A stretch of 64,000 bases of DNA from an uncultured Verrucomicrobiae bacterium (GCA_937946835.1 CALFAV010000070.1:1-64000), one strand, 5' to 3'. Positions 39,613 through 48,893 are shown, numbered from the stretch's first letter. The notes: a model not told the origin generated them from the letters alone. Translations and numbers: made by a program.

Positions 39613-40629
39613 ATGTCCCCCGGCACGCACTACCTGGTCACCGGCGGCGCCGGTTTCATCGGCTCACACCTGGTCGAGCGGCTCCTGGCCGAGGGGTGCC
39701 GGGTGACGGTGATTGACGATTTCTCGACCGGCTCCCCCGCCAACCTGGCAACGGTGCGGAACGACCCGCGCCTGCGGGTGGTGGAAGCCCGCGTCTCGGC
39801 CTGCCCCGACCTGGAGCAACTGACGGCCGGGGCGGAGGCGGTCGTGCACCTGGCGGCCGCCGTGGGGGTGGAACTGGTGGTGCGCTCGCCCATCCGCACC
39901 ATCCGCACCAACCTTGACGAAACCGAGGCCATTCTCGAGGCCGCCGCCGGGTGCGCCGTGCCGGTGCTGCTGGCCTCGACCTCCGAGGTGTACGGTAAGA
40001 GCCAGCGCGAGGAATTCCGCGAGGACGACGACCTGCTCATCGGCCCGCCACACCTGGGCCGGTGGAGTTACGCCTGCTCGAAGTTGATGGACGAGTTCCT
40101 CGCCCTGGCCTACGCGCGCGAACGCGGCCTGCCGGTGATCGTGGCCCGCCTCTTCAACACGGTGGGGCCGCGGCAGACCGGCCGCTATGGCATGGTCCTG
40201 CCGCGGTTCATCGAGGCGGCCCGCGCCGGCCGGCCGCTGCCGGTGTACGGCGACGGCGAGCAGACCCGCTGCTTCTGCTACGTGGCGGACACGGTGGAGG
40301 CGCTCTGGCGGCTGCTGCGCTGCCCGGCCGCGCGCGGCGAGGTGGTCAACGTCGGCGGCACCGAGGAGGTCAGCATCCTCGAACTGGCCCGCCGGGTCAT
40401 CGCCGTGCTCGGGTCCGCCTCGCCGATCGAGCGGGTGCCGTACGAGACGGCCTACGCCCCCGGATTCGAGGACATGCGGCGGCGGCGACCCGCGTTGGTG
40501 AAGCTGGAGCGCTTGACCGGTTTCCGGCCGGCCACGCCGCTGGACGAGATCATCCGGCGCACTGCCGGACTGGAAGTCCCCGCCGGGACTTCGCCGGCCG
40601 CCGAGTCCCGGGCACCGGACCGCCGCTGA
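39613..40629 (+). CDS. NAD-dependent epimerase/dehydratase (extended SDR)
   Basis: A 338-residue extended short-chain dehydrogenase acting on a nucleotide sugar. The NAD loop is LVTGGAGFIGSHLVERLL, followed by VIDDFSTGSPANL. The catalytic residues are the Ser/Thr of STSEVYG and the Tyr and Lys of WSYACSKLMDE. The N-terminal half and RLFNTVGPRQTGRYGMVLPRF resemble UDP-glucose 4-epimerase and UDP-glucuronate decarboxylase relatives. No glycan cluster surrounds it, so product identity is open. The last 20 residues are Pro/Ala-rich. Confidence 0.87.
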   Translation: MSPGTHYLVTGGAGFIGSHLVERLLAEGCRVTVIDDFSTGSPANLATVRNDPRLRVVEARVSACPDLEQLTAGAEAVVHLAAAVGVELVVRSPIRTIRTNLDETEAILEAAAGCAVPVLLASTSEVYGKSQREEFREDDDLLIGPPHLGRWSYACSKLMDEFLALAYARERGLPVIVARLFNTVGPRQTGRYGMVLPRFIEAARAGRPLPVYGDGEQTRCFCYVADTVEALWRLLRCPAARGEVVNVGGTEEVSILELARRVIAVLGSASPIERVPYETAYAPGFEDMRRRRPALVKLERLTGFRPATPLDEIIRRTAGLEVPAGTSPAAESRAPDRR

Positions 40630-40664
40630 CCCGCATCCGTCGGGGACCGCGGGGGGGGCGGGTT

Positions 40665-41222
40665 TCAACCCGGTTGAGACCGTCGCCGCCACAGCTCGAA
40701 GTGGTAGAGCGCGGCCACGACCAGCGCGTGGCGGATGTGACCGCCCGCCACCAGCTCCGGCACCCGGGCCACCGGCACCAGGCGCGTGGCCAGGTCTTCG
40801 CCGTGGTCAAAGTCCCGCTCGTGCCGGGGCACGCACCGTTCGATGAGGACCACGTGGCAGGTGTTGCTCATGATGGCCGGGTTGGGTCGGACCGTGCTGA
40901 TGACCCGGGCATTTTCGCCCGCGTAACCGGTCTCCTCGCGCAGCTCGCGCACGGCGGTCGCTTCCGGCGAAGGGTCGGCGGCATCCATAACCCCGCCCGG
41001 CACCTCCAGTTCCACCGCCTCGGTGCCATGGCGGAATTGCTCGACCAGGATGAGCTGCTGGTCCGGGGTGAGGGCCACAATCTGCACCCAGCCGGGCGTG
41101 TCCAGCACGTAGAAGTCATGTTCGCGGCCCGTGCGGGGCGAACGCCGGACTATCCGGCGCACGCGGAACACGCGGTAGTCGGCCAGCCACTCGGTCGCCA
41201 GGGTGGGCCAGGGGGCAACCAC
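40665..41222 (-). CDS. Nudix hydrolase, ADP-ribose pyrophosphatase-like
   Basis: A 185-residue hydrolase of nucleoside diphosphate derivatives. The Nudix box is complete: GGVMDAADPSPEATAVRELR followed by EETGY. Upstream VQIVALTPDQQLILVEQFRHG and the early DFYVLDTPG resemble ADP-sugar pyrophosphatases. The GTG at 41222 lies six bases after AAGGCT with TTGCCA 17 bases upstream, which supports this start. Convergent with the epimerase gene. Confidence 0.9.
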   Translation of the reverse strand: MVAPWPTLATEWLADYRVFRVRRIVRRSPRTGREHDFYVLDTPGWVQIVALTPDQQLILVEQFRHGTEAVELEVPGGVMDAADPSPEATAVRELREETGYAGENARVISTVRPNPAIMSNTCHVVLIERCVPRHERDFDHGEDLATRLVPVARVPELVAGGHIRHALVVAALYHFELWRRRSQPG

Positions 41223-41228
41223 GCGCCC

Positions 41229-41257
41229 AGCCTTGCCGGCCGTGCCGACTTTGGCAA
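41229..41257 (-). promoter_or_regulatory. Leaderless-type promoter for the Nudix gene
   Basis: Minus strand: TTGCCA (41257-41252), 17-base spacer, AAGGCT (41234-41229), six bases to GTG 41222. Confidence 0.55.
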
Positions 41258-41390
41258 TGCCGGGATGGCGGTGGTTCAGGGGCGGGCACCGCCAATTTTT
41301 GCGGACCGGGCGGCCGGCGCCGGCGTCGCGGTCCCCGGGCAGGCCCGGCGTTGAGAGCCGCGGTCCCGCGGCGGCGCGCGGTTGAAACGC

Positions 41391-41419
41391 TCGACGCGCC
41401 GGCCGCGGGCTTTTAGCCT
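41391..41419 (+). promoter_or_regulatory. Leaderless-type promoter for the M29 aminopeptidase gene
   Basis: TCGACG at 41391-41396, 17-base spacer, TAGCCT at 41414-41419, then GCCGCC and ATG at 41426. Confidence 0.55.
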
Positions 41420-41425
41420 GCCGCC

Positions 41426-42535
41426 ATGATGGACCCGCGCTATCCCAAGCTGGCCCGCCTGCTGGTGGAGTACTCGACCGCGCTGCGTCGGGGCGACCGC
41501 GTGCTGCTGGACCTGATCGAGGTGCCCGACGAATTCGGCGTTGCCCTCATCCGCGCGGTGCGTGCGGCCGGGGCCGTGCCGGTGGTCGAGGTGCGGCGCA
41601 CCCGGATCACGCGCGAGCTTCTGCGCGACACCGATGCCCGCCACGCCGCGCTGCTGCGCGACCTGGAGTTGCACCGGATGAAAAAGATGCAGGCCTACAT
41701 CGCCCTGCGGGGGGCGTACAACGCCAATGAAGGCGCGGACGTGCCGGCGGACCGCCTGGCGTTGTTCAACCGCACCCTGCGCCCGGTGCTGGACCGCCGG
41801 ATCAACCACACCCGCTGGGTGGTGCTGCGCTGGCCCACCCCCTCGATGGCCCAGGCCGCGGGCATGAGCACCGAGGCGTTCGAGGACTTTTTCTTCCGCG
41901 TTTGCACCCTGGATTACCGGAAGATGGCCCGGGCGATGACGCCCCTGGTGCGCCGGATGCGGCGCGCCGACCGCGTGCGGATCACGGGGCCGGACACCGA
42001 CCTGAGCTTCAGCATCAAGGGCATCGGGGCGGTTCCGTGCTGCGGGCGGCGCAATCTGCCCGACGGCGAGGTGTTCACCTGCCCCACGCTCCGCTCCGCC
42101 ACCGGGGTGATTCAGTTCAACACCCCCAGCCTGTACGCGGGCACCCGCTTCGAGCACGTGCGGCTGGAGTTGCGCGAGGGCCGCATCGTGAAGGCCACCG
42201 GCAACCCCGAGCAACGGCTCCACCAGATTTTGGACACCGACCCGGGTGCGCGGTACATCGGCGAGTTTTCCCTGGGGCTGAACCCGCACATCCGCGAGCC
42301 GATGTGCGACACGCTCTTCGACGAAAAAATCGCCGGCTCGCTGCACTTCACGCCCGGCCAGGCCTACGCCGAATGCGGCAACGGCAACCGGTCGGCCGTG
42401 CACTGGGACCTGGTGCTGATCCAGCGGCCCGAGTACGGCGGGGGGGAGGTGTGGTTCGACGACGAGCTGATCCGGCGCGACGGCCGGTTCGTGCCGGCGG
42501 ACCTGCAAGGGCTGAATCCCGAGCGGCTGCGCTGA
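41426..42535 (+). CDS. Aminopeptidase, M29 family
   Basis: A 369-residue cytosolic metallo-aminopeptidase of the AmpS/PepS (thermophilic) family. The dinuclear metal ligands expected for M29 can be seen: Glu in LPDGEVFTCP, Glu in YIGEFSLGLNP, His in GSLHFTPGQAY, and His and Asp in SAVHWDLVLIQ. The FxxxCTLDYRKM segment is also typical. ATG ATG at 41426/41429; the first lies exactly six bases after the -10 box. A PTS EIIA gene follows after 67 bases. Confidence 0.9.
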   Translation: MMDPRYPKLARLLVEYSTALRRGDRVLLDLIEVPDEFGVALIRAVRAAGAVPVVEVRRTRITRELLRDTDARHAALLRDLELHRMKKMQAYIALRGAYNANEGADVPADRLALFNRTLRPVLDRRINHTRWVVLRWPTPSMAQAAGMSTEAFEDFFFRVCTLDYRKMARAMTPLVRRMRRADRVRITGPDTDLSFSIKGIGAVPCCGRRNLPDGEVFTCPTLRSATGVIQFNTPSLYAGTRFEHVRLELREGRIVKATGNPEQRLHQILDTDPGARYIGEFSLGLNPHIREPMCDTLFDEKIAGSLHFTPGQAYAECGNGNRSAVHWDLVLIQRPEYGGGEVWFDDELIRRDGRFVPADLQGLNPERLR

Positions 42536-42602
42536 GGGCGCCGCGGAATTGCGCTTGAAATGACCGGGACGGTGCGGCGGAATGCCCCGGCATCGGTGCT
42601 TC

Positions 42603-43070
42603 ATGACGCTCGGCGACATTCTCACACCCGACTCGATCGTCGCGGATCTCCAGGCGACCAATCGCTGGGAGGCCATTGACGAGTTGATCCGTTGTTTGGT
42701 GGCGGCCGGGCGCATCAAGCCCGAACACCTGGAGGCCGTGCGCGCGGTGGTGCAGCGGCGCGAGCGCTCGATGAGCACCGGCATCGGCTACGGCATCGGC
42801 ATTCCCCACGCCTCGACCGATCTCATTCAGGAGGTGGTCGGGGCGTTCGGCCGCTCGAAGACCGGCATTGATTTCGAGGCCCTGGACAACCAGCGCGTGA
42901 CCCTGGTGGTGCTCTTCCTGGTGCCCCTGGGCCAGTTCCAAAAGCACCTCCACACCCTGGCGGACATCGCCCGGCTGCTGCACCAGCGCGACCTGCGCCA
43001 GGCCCTCGAAGAGGCGCCGGACGCCGCGGCCATTTACGACATCCTCCGCAAGAGCACCCCCGTCCGGTGA
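42603..43070 (+). CDS. PTS EIIA component, fructose/nitrogen (PtsN) type
   Basis: A 155-residue phosphocarrier domain of the fructose/mannitol EIIA family. The phosphorylated His is His69 in GIGYGIGIPHAST. No transporter domain is attached, as in regulatory PtsN proteins, although the helix after the active site is not diagnostic. TTGAAA (42555-42560) and CGGAAT (42578-42583) form a possible promoter that overlaps an upstream in-frame ATG at 42582, so the ATG at 42603 is preferred. argS follows after 31 bases, suggesting cotranscription. It is not the cognate EIIA of the lactose-type EIIC near 4.2 kb. Confidence 0.87.
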   Translation: MTLGDILTPDSIVADLQATNRWEAIDELIRCLVAAGRIKPEHLEAVRAVVQRRERSMSTGIGYGIGIPHASTDLIQEVVGAFGRSKTGIDFEALDNQRVTLVVLFLVPLGQFQKHLHTLADIARLLHQRDLRQALEEAPDAAAIYDILRKSTPVR

Positions 43071-43101
43071 ATCGCGCGCGGTCCGGGCCGGTAGTTCCCG
43101 C

Positions 43102-44835
43102 ATGTTGCATCGTCTCCTTGAATCCCGTTTGCAGGCGGCGGTCGCCGCCGTGTTGCCGGATGCCGACCCCGCGCTGGTGCGGGTGCGTCCCTGTCCGGAA
43201 CCGAGGTTTGGGGACTACCAGTCCAACGCCCTCATGAGCCTGGCGAAGGCGCGCGGCCAAAATCCCCGCACCCTGGCCGCGGCAGTGGTGGGCAAACTGG
43301 ACGTGCACGACCTCTCCCACCTGGTGGAAGTGGCCGGGCCGGGCTTTCTGAATTTCCACCTGCGGCCGGAGGCGCTGGCTGCCGCCCTGCAGGCCGCGGC
43401 GCGCGGCGAGCACCTGTTCTTCCGCCCCGCCTCCGTCCCGCGCACGGTGGTGGTGGACTTCAGCTCGCCCAACGTGGCCAAGCCGATGCACGTGGGCCAC
43501 ATCCGCTCGACCATCCTGGGCGACTGCCTGGCCCGGGTGCTGCGGCTGCTGGGGCACCGCGTCATCACCGACAACCACCTCGGGGACTGGGGCACGCAGT
43601 TCGGCAAGCTGATCGTGGGCTGGAAGCGCCACCGCGACGACGCCGCCCTGGCCCGGGACCCGGTGGGGGAAATGGAGCGCCTGTACCGGCTGGTCAACCA
43701 GGCGTGTGAGCGCGATCCCGCCGTGCTGGAGGCGGCCCGCCAGGAGTTGGTGAAGCTTCAACAGGGCGACCCCGAGAACCGCGCCATCTGGCAGCGGATG
43801 CTGGAGTTGTCCCGGGAGCAGTTCGATGCCATTTACCGGCGGCTGGGCGTGCGCTTTGATCACACCCTGGGCGAGAGCTTTTACAACCCCCGGCTGCGCG
43901 CCGTGGTGGAGGAACTGGTGGCCCGGGGCATTGCGCGCGAGAGCGACGGCGCCCAGGTGGTGTTTTTCGAGGAGGACCCCGAGTTGAAGGCCCACCCGGC
44001 CATCATTCAAAAAAGCGACGGCGCGGCCAACTACGCCACCACCGACCTGGCCACGCTGGCCCACCGGCTCGAGACCTGGCACCCGGACGAGATCATCTAC
44101 GTGACCGACGCCCGGCAACAACTCCACTTCAAGCAGATCTTCGCCATCTTCCGCCGCTGGCATCCCGAGGCACGGATCGTCCTGGCCCATGTCTGGTTCG
44201 GCTCGATCCTCGGCCCCGACGGCAAACCCTTCAAGACGCGCGCCGGGGACACGATCAAGCTGGCCGACCTGCTCGACGAGGCCGAGGAACGGGCCTTTCG
44301 CCTGGTGACCGAGAAAAATCCCGCGCTCCCCGAGGCCGAGCGCCGGGCCATTGCCCGGCAGGTGGGCCTGGGCGCGGTCAAGTACCAGGACCTGCTGCCC
44401 AACCGCCAGAGCGATTACGTCTTTGACTGGGACAAAATGCTGGCCCTCAGCGGCAACACCGCGCCCTACCTCCAGTACGCCCACACCCGCATCCGGAGCA
44501 TCTTTCGCAAGCTGGCCGAGACCGGCGAGTCGTGGGACCTGCGCGCCGCCGCCCCGTTGCTGCAGCCCGCGGACCCGGCCGAGCGCACGCTGGCGCGGCA
44601 CCTCCTGTACTTCGGCCACACGCTCGAGGCCGTGGCCACCGAGTACCGGCCCAACTACCTGTGCAACTACCTCTACGAACTGGCCGGCCACTTCAGTGAT
44701 TTCTACGAGGCCTGCCCCGTGCTCCGGGAAACCGGCGCCACCCGCACGCGCCGGCTGGCCCTGTGCGAACTGACCGCCCGCGTGTTGCAGACCGGCCTGC
44801 ACGCGCTGGGCATCGAGACCCCGGAACGGATGTAA
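43102..44835 (+). CDS. argS: Arginyl-tRNA synthetase
   Basis: A 577-residue class I synthetase. The N-terminal additional domain (about 1-110) precedes the HIGH-type motif HVGHIRST, after the characteristic SSPNVAKPMHVGH. The KMSK equivalent is FKTRAGDTIKL, as in other ArgRS that lack canonical KMSK. The C-terminal anticodon-binding DALR domain ends with LGIETPERM, typical of the family. Full length and intact. Confidence 0.97.
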   Translation: MLHRLLESRLQAAVAAVLPDADPALVRVRPCPEPRFGDYQSNALMSLAKARGQNPRTLAAAVVGKLDVHDLSHLVEVAGPGFLNFHLRPEALAAALQAAARGEHLFFRPASVPRTVVVDFSSPNVAKPMHVGHIRSTILGDCLARVLRLLGHRVITDNHLGDWGTQFGKLIVGWKRHRDDAALARDPVGEMERLYRLVNQACERDPAVLEAARQELVKLQQGDPENRAIWQRMLELSREQFDAIYRRLGVRFDHTLGESFYNPRLRAVVEELVARGIARESDGAQVVFFEEDPELKAHPAIIQKSDGAANYATTDLATLAHRLETWHPDEIIYVTDARQQLHFKQIFAIFRRWHPEARIVLAHVWFGSILGPDGKPFKTRAGDTIKLADLLDEAEERAFRLVTEKNPALPEAERRAIARQVGLGAVKYQDLLPNRQSDYVFDWDKMLALSGNTAPYLQYAHTRIRSIFRKLAETGESWDLRAAAPLLQPADPAERTLARHLLYFGHTLEAVATEYRPNYLCNYLYELAGHFSDFYEACPVLRETGATRTRRLALCELTARVLQTGLHALGIETPERM

Positions 44836-44870
44836 CGCAAATCCCGCTGGAGTCGCCGCCCCGGGCCGGG

Positions 44871-44876
44871 TAGGGT
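44871..44876 (+). promoter_or_regulatory. Leaderless-type -10 box for the small anchored protein gene
   Basis: TAGGGT followed by seven bases and the GTG at 44884. A weak TGGAGT lies 17 bases upstream. Confidence 0.4.
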
Positions 44877-44883
44877 CCGCGCC

Positions 44884-45186
44884 GTGCCGAAACGATCCTG
44901 GCTCACCTCCCTGTTGCTGGCGCTGGTGTTGATCAGCGCGGCCGCCAATTTGCTGGTCTTCTTCCGCTACCTGCAGGTGCTCAACACCGCCCAGCGGCTG
45001 CAACTCCAGGCCCAGCGCCTGCAGTTCCTCGCCGGTCTGGCCGGCCGCAACGTCGTGGTGATGCGCAACCTCGCCGCCGAGACGATGGAGTTCGGCCGCA
45101 AGGCTCCCGCGGTGGCCGGGGTCCTCCAGCTTCACACCAACCTGCTCCGCCGCCTCGAACTCAACCCGGCCGTGTCGCCCCGCTGA
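44884..45186 (+). CDS. Small membrane-anchored protein, unknown function
   Basis: A 100-residue protein starting at GTG 44884. A positively charged start (MPKRSW) leads into one hydrophobic segment (LTSLLLALVLISAAANLLVFF), then a Gln/Leu-rich helix (LQLQAQRLQFLAGLAGRNVVV) likely to form a coiled coil, with a short tail. The topology resembles FtsL/DivIC-like or cell-envelope scaffolding proteins, but no family is recognised. It shares this layout with the next gene, 20 bases downstream. Confidence 0.65.
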   Translation: MPKRSWLTSLLLALVLISAAANLLVFFRYLQVLNTAQRLQLQAQRLQFLAGLAGRNVVVMRNLAAETMEFGRKAPAVAGVLQLHTNLLRRLELNPAVSPR

Positions 45187-45206
45187 ACCCCGGGTCCCCT
45201 GACGCC

Positions 45207-45617
45207 ATGGAAAACACCTCCCCCCCACCGCCCGCGAACGTGCCCGTGCCAGGTCCCCCGTCCACGCCCGGCGCGTCCGGCTGGGAACGCGAAATCCGCA
45301 CCCAGGGCTACCTGATTCGGGTGCTGATGGTGGTGGTGACCCTCGTACTGGTGACCACCACCTTGAGCCTTTTTCACCAGATCCGCTGGCTGGTGGCGCA
45401 GGCCAATCAACTGAACGTGACCATCCAGGAGCTGGCCCGGGGGGTGGGGGACTACGAAACCAACGTGGCGCCCCAGTTGAACCGGCTTTACCAGGACCTG
45501 CAGCGTCTGGCCCAGGCCAACACCGAGTACGCCCGCCTGTTCGCGAAATACCAGGTCACCAATCTCGCTGCCGGCCGCACCAACCCCGCCCCCGTCGCCG
45601 GGTCGCCGGCGCCTTAG
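45207..45617 (+). CDS. Small membrane-anchored coiled-coil protein, unknown function
   Basis: A 136-residue protein. A Pro-rich cytosolic N-terminus (SPPPPANVPVPGPPSTPG) is followed by one transmembrane helix (IRVLMVVVTLVLVTTTLSLF), then a predicted helical stretch (about residues 65-115) with heptad-like Leu/Ala spacing, and a Pro-rich end. It is probably cotranscribed with the preceding gene; both would present helices on the periplasmic side and may interact. Not recognised as a known family. Confidence 0.65.
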   Translation: MENTSPPPPANVPVPGPPSTPGASGWEREIRTQGYLIRVLMVVVTLVLVTTTLSLFHQIRWLVAQANQLNVTIQELARGVGDYETNVAPQLNRLYQDLQRLAQANTEYARLFAKYQVTNLAAGRTNPAPVAGSPAP

Positions 45618-45684
45618 GGACCGGTGGGGGCAGCGCGCGAGCCCCCACGAAGCCGGGCCGATCAGGCACGACCCCCTGCGACGC

Positions 45685-46587
45685 TCACGGCCCGGCCGCG
45701 CTTAACCATCCGTTGGCCCGCAGCCAGTCCGCGCACCGCTCGGGCCAGTCATGCACCGGCCGGCCCCGCCGCAGCAGGCCAAAGCCGTGGCCGCCCTCCT
45801 GGTACACGTGCACCTCGGCCGGCACGCCGGCCCGCTTGAGTGCCAGGAAAAACTCGAGGCTGTTTTCCGGTCCCAACCGGTCATCGGCGGCGTGGACCAG
45901 AAAGACCGGTCCGGGCTTTTGCTCTTCGCGGATCGCCGGTTGCTTTCGCTGTCGCTCGGCCGCCGCCAGGTAGGCCGGGTAGATCAGGATGCCGAAGTCC
46001 GGTCGGCAGGAGGGTTCGTTGGTGCCCGCTTGAGGATAACCGCCGGCCCGGCGGTCTCCCTCGCACAACAGCCAGGCCGCCAGGTGTCCGCCGGCCGAAA
46101 ACCCCAGCACGCCGATGCGCTGCGGGTCGTCTCCCCGCTCCCGGGCATGGGCGCGCAGCCAGGAGAGCGCGCGCTGGGCGTCAAGCAGCGGACGGACATG
46201 AGCCGGTTCCTCCGGCGGGGCCGGCACGCGGTACTTGAGCACGGCGGCCGTGACGCCCAGGGAGTTGAGCCATGCGGCCACCAGGCTGCCCTCATGTTTC
46301 ATGGCCAGGATGTAGTAGCCCCCGCCCGGACAAATGAGCACGGTGGTGCCGGTGCGTCGGCCCGGCGGCGCCGGGTAAAGAATCAACGTGGGTCGGGAAA
46401 CGTTCCCCAGCCGGGTGATGTCCGGGTCCTGACCCGGCTCGGGGGGCAGGTAGCCCTCGGGTTTTTCAAGGGCCACGGCCAGCGGCGGGTCCCCGGGCCA
46501 CAGGGGGAACTCCTCCGCGCCGAAGGCGTGCCGGTGGAGAAGGAGCAACAAGGGGGCAAGAAGGTGCAGACGGTAACGACGGCGCAT
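45685..46587 (-). CDS. Secreted alpha/beta hydrolase (acetyl esterase/BD-FAE type)
   Basis: A 300-residue exported esterase. ATG at 46587 gives a signal peptide (MRRRYRLHLLAPLLLLLHRHAFGA). The oxyanion-hole motif is ICPGGGYYILA, the nucleophile Ser lies in GVLGFSAGGHLA, the acid in VHAADDRLGPEN and the His in EGGHGFGLL. This arrangement is common in carbohydrate esterases that remove acetyl or feruloyl groups from plant polysaccharides, and in Verrucomicrobia-type genomes. The start codon lies six bases after TACCCT. Confidence 0.87.
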   Translation of the reverse strand: MRRRYRLHLLAPLLLLLHRHAFGAEEFPLWPGDPPLAVALEKPEGYLPPEPGQDPDITRLGNVSRPTLILYPAPPGRRTGTTVLICPGGGYYILAMKHEGSLVAAWLNSLGVTAAVLKYRVPAPPEEPAHVRPLLDAQRALSWLRAHARERGDDPQRIGVLGFSAGGHLAAWLLCEGDRRAGGYPQAGTNEPSCRPDFGILIYPAYLAAAERQRKQPAIREEQKPGPVFLVHAADDRLGPENSLEFFLALKRAGVPAEVHVYQEGGHGFGLLRRGRPVHDWPERCADWLRANGWLSAAGP

Positions 46588-46593
46588 GGCCGC

Positions 46594-46599
46594 AGGGTA
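46594..46599 (-). promoter_or_regulatory. Leaderless-type -10 box for the esterase gene
   Basis: Minus strand TACCCT (46599-46594) with six bases to ATG 46587. The best upstream match, TTGCAA, has only 15-base spacing. Confidence 0.4.
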
Positions 46600-46692
46600 T
46601 CGCCCCCGGGACGTTTGCAAAGCCCCGAGCCGGACGGGACCTCGAAACGCGGCCCGGACGGCGCCCGGGCGCACCGCCGCCCGAGGTTGCGG

Positions 46693-48651
46693 TTATTGGG
46701 ACGCCGCGGAGGCTTCCGGCAGGGCCTCCAGTTCGGGCAGAGCGCTCTCCAGCCACTGGACCTGGACCGGGAACAGCTCGGCCGTGCCGATCCGTTGCAG
46801 CTCGGTCAGCGCCGCCCGCGCCTCGGCCTTGCGGCCCTGCCGCAGGCGCAGTTCGAAGACGGCCAGGTAATACTGGGCCTGATGCGCCGGGCTGGGCAGC
46901 TCGGCGGGCGCGATTTGCGCCAGCAGGGTGTCCGCCTCGTCGAACCGCCGGTTCATGGTCAGGGCGATGACGTGATTGAGCTTGATGGCCGGGCTGTTGG
47001 TGAAGACCTGAAGCAGGCGGAAGGTCTGGACCACGGCCTTTTCCACGTTGGTCCGCAACAGCAGCAGGGCCGCGGCGTAATCGTTCATGGCCACGGGGTT
47101 GTCGGGCGCCAGTTGGTAGAGGGCCTGGGCCGCCTGATACATTTCGCCGGCGTCCCGCAGTTGTCCGGCCGCCTGCATTCGCAGGGCCAGGTAGCCGGGG
47201 GTGTTGGTAATGGTGGTGGTCAGGCGCGGGCTGTTGAGCACGGTCATGGCGTGCCTGGCCGCCCCCAGCCGAATGAGGTTTTCGGCCACGCGCATCGCCA
47301 GGCGGATGTCGTTGAACCCCGCGCGGGCCGCGGCCTCAAAGGAGCGGTCGGCGTCGTCGCGATAGCCCTCGTGCCACTGGGCCACGCCCTCGAGGAAGGC
47401 GCTGAAGCCGCCCAGGGCGTTCATGATGGTCGGGTAGAGCCGGAGGCGGTAGGCCAGTTGGCGCAGGTCTTCCCACCGACGGAGCCGGATCAGCAGGTCG
47501 GTGCGGACCAGCGCCCCCTCCTGCAACCAGGGCGGGTCGTTGAGGTAACGCACGCACAACTGGTCGGCCTCCTCGAACAACTCCAGCAGGGCGTAGGTGG
47601 CGACCAGGCGCATCACCTCCGCATCGGTGCGCGGGACCGGGTTGGCGGCGCGGACCAGCTCGACGGCCTCCTTGCGGCGACCACTGATCGCCAGCAGGCG
47701 CCAGTAGGCGGTGCGGTTGGCCAGCGTGGCGTGGCCGGTGTCTTCCAGGTGTTTGAGCGTCGCCTCGCACGCGGCCACATCCCGGCGCTGAAGGTAGGCG
47801 GTCATGAGCAGTTCGTAGGCGAGCGCTTCCAACCGCGGCAGCTCCGCCATCTCGCGCAGGCGTGCCTCCGCCCGGGCGCGGTTCTCCTCCGGTCCCCAAC
47901 CGGCCAGCCATGCCAGGCTGACCATGCGCAGCTCTTCCTGGGCGCGGGTGAGACGGGCATCGGCGGGCAACGGCTCCAGCGCGGCCTGGAGGGTGCGTTC
48001 CAGCTCGGGGTCCGTGCGCACCAGGTGTTGGAAGGCGAGGGTGTTGCCGCTGCGGAAATAGGCCACGGCGCGCAACCGGGTTAATTCGGGGGAGGTCAGA
48101 TTGGTGACCACGGTCAGCAACTGGGCGGTGCGCTCGTGCAGCTCGCAGGTGTTCCAGACCGAGGCAATGAGTTCGAGGTCCGAGACGAGGTTGGTTTCGC
48201 TCAGGCGCAACAACCAGCCGCCAAAGGCCAGGGCCAGGCTGGCCGATTCGGTGGGTTCCGCCGTGCGCGGGAGCACCTTCAGCGCCTCGCGCAGCCCGTC
48301 GGGATCGGACGGGTTGTTCGCCAGGGCCGCGCGCCAGGCGGATTTGGCAGCCTCGAAGTCGCCCCGCTCCGCCGCCGCGCGGGCGTTGCGTTTGAGCGAC
48401 CAGGCCTGAACGCGATCCAGCAGGCTGATCCGTTCCACCGGGGTGACCCCCGGGGGGCTGACGCGCCAGAGCTTGAGCACGGTGAGCGGCACACCCACGG
48501 CCAGCAGCACGAACAGCAACACCACCAACCGAAAGGCGGGGCTTTCGGCCATCAGCCGCATCAGGGGCCAGCGGGACTTCCGGCGCACCCCCTCGTCTCG
48601 CGTTCGGGAGGAGCGTCGGCTGCTGCGATTCAGATGATCCCCGTCGCTCAT
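46693..48651 (-). CDS. Membrane-anchored TPR-like repeat protein
   Basis: A 652-residue protein. Residues 1-35 are basic and polar (SSRRSSRTRDEGVRRKSR), followed by one transmembrane helix (LVVLLFVLLAVGVPLTVL), with the bulk on the far side. The rest is all-helical with many TPR-like units, for example RNARAAAERGDFEAAKSAWR followed by AALANNPSDPDGLREAL near residue 95, and later YQAAQALYQLAPDNPVAMND. TPR arrays assemble protein complexes; the partner is not evident. A TTGACA (48837-48832) with weak CAGTAT lies 150 bases upstream. Confidence 0.75.
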   Translation of the reverse strand: MSDGDHLNRSSRRSSRTRDEGVRRKSRWPLMRLMAESPAFRLVVLLFVLLAVGVPLTVLKLWRVSPPGVTPVERISLLDRVQAWSLKRNARAAAERGDFEAAKSAWRAALANNPSDPDGLREALKVLPRTAEPTESASLALAFGGWLLRLSETNLVSDLELIASVWNTCELHERTAQLLTVVTNLTSPELTRLRAVAYFRSGNTLAFQHLVRTDPELERTLQAALEPLPADARLTRAQEELRMVSLAWLAGWGPEENRARAEARLREMAELPRLEALAYELLMTAYLQRRDVAACEATLKHLEDTGHATLANRTAYWRLLAISGRRKEAVELVRAANPVPRTDAEVMRLVATYALLELFEEADQLCVRYLNDPPWLQEGALVRTDLLIRLRRWEDLRQLAYRLRLYPTIMNALGGFSAFLEGVAQWHEGYRDDADRSFEAAARAGFNDIRLAMRVAENLIRLGAARHAMTVLNSPRLTTTITNTPGYLALRMQAAGQLRDAGEMYQAAQALYQLAPDNPVAMNDYAAALLLLRTNVEKAVVQTFRLLQVFTNSPAIKLNHVIALTMNRRFDEADTLLAQIAPAELPSPAHQAQYYLAVFELRLRQGRKAEARAALTELQRIGTAELFPVQVQWLESALPELEALPEASAASQ

Positions 48652-48893
48652 AAAACGTACCCGCTTCGGTTCGGTTGGGCTCTCTCCGGCCCGGTCACGA
48701 GTTTCTTGGGGCGGGAAGCCGTTCCCCTCCCGACCTCACGCCGGCGGATGGGCACCGCACCCCGCCGGTCGCTGCACTTCGTGACCACGGCTTCGATTTT
48801 CGGCGGGATACTGTTGAAATCACGGTCACAGTGTCAAAAAGCAAATGCCATCCCGAACATGGCCGGGGCAGAATGCCCGCCGCGGCGGGCGGC

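Noticed and set aside
42823-45228. Minus-strand open frame of about 800 codons
   Set aside because: Antisense to argS, which is intact and unmistakable.
45751-48084. Plus-strand open frame of 777 codons
   Set aside because: It runs opposite the esterase and TPR-like genes, which have clear motifs. The composition is Gln/Gly/Arg-rich without domains.
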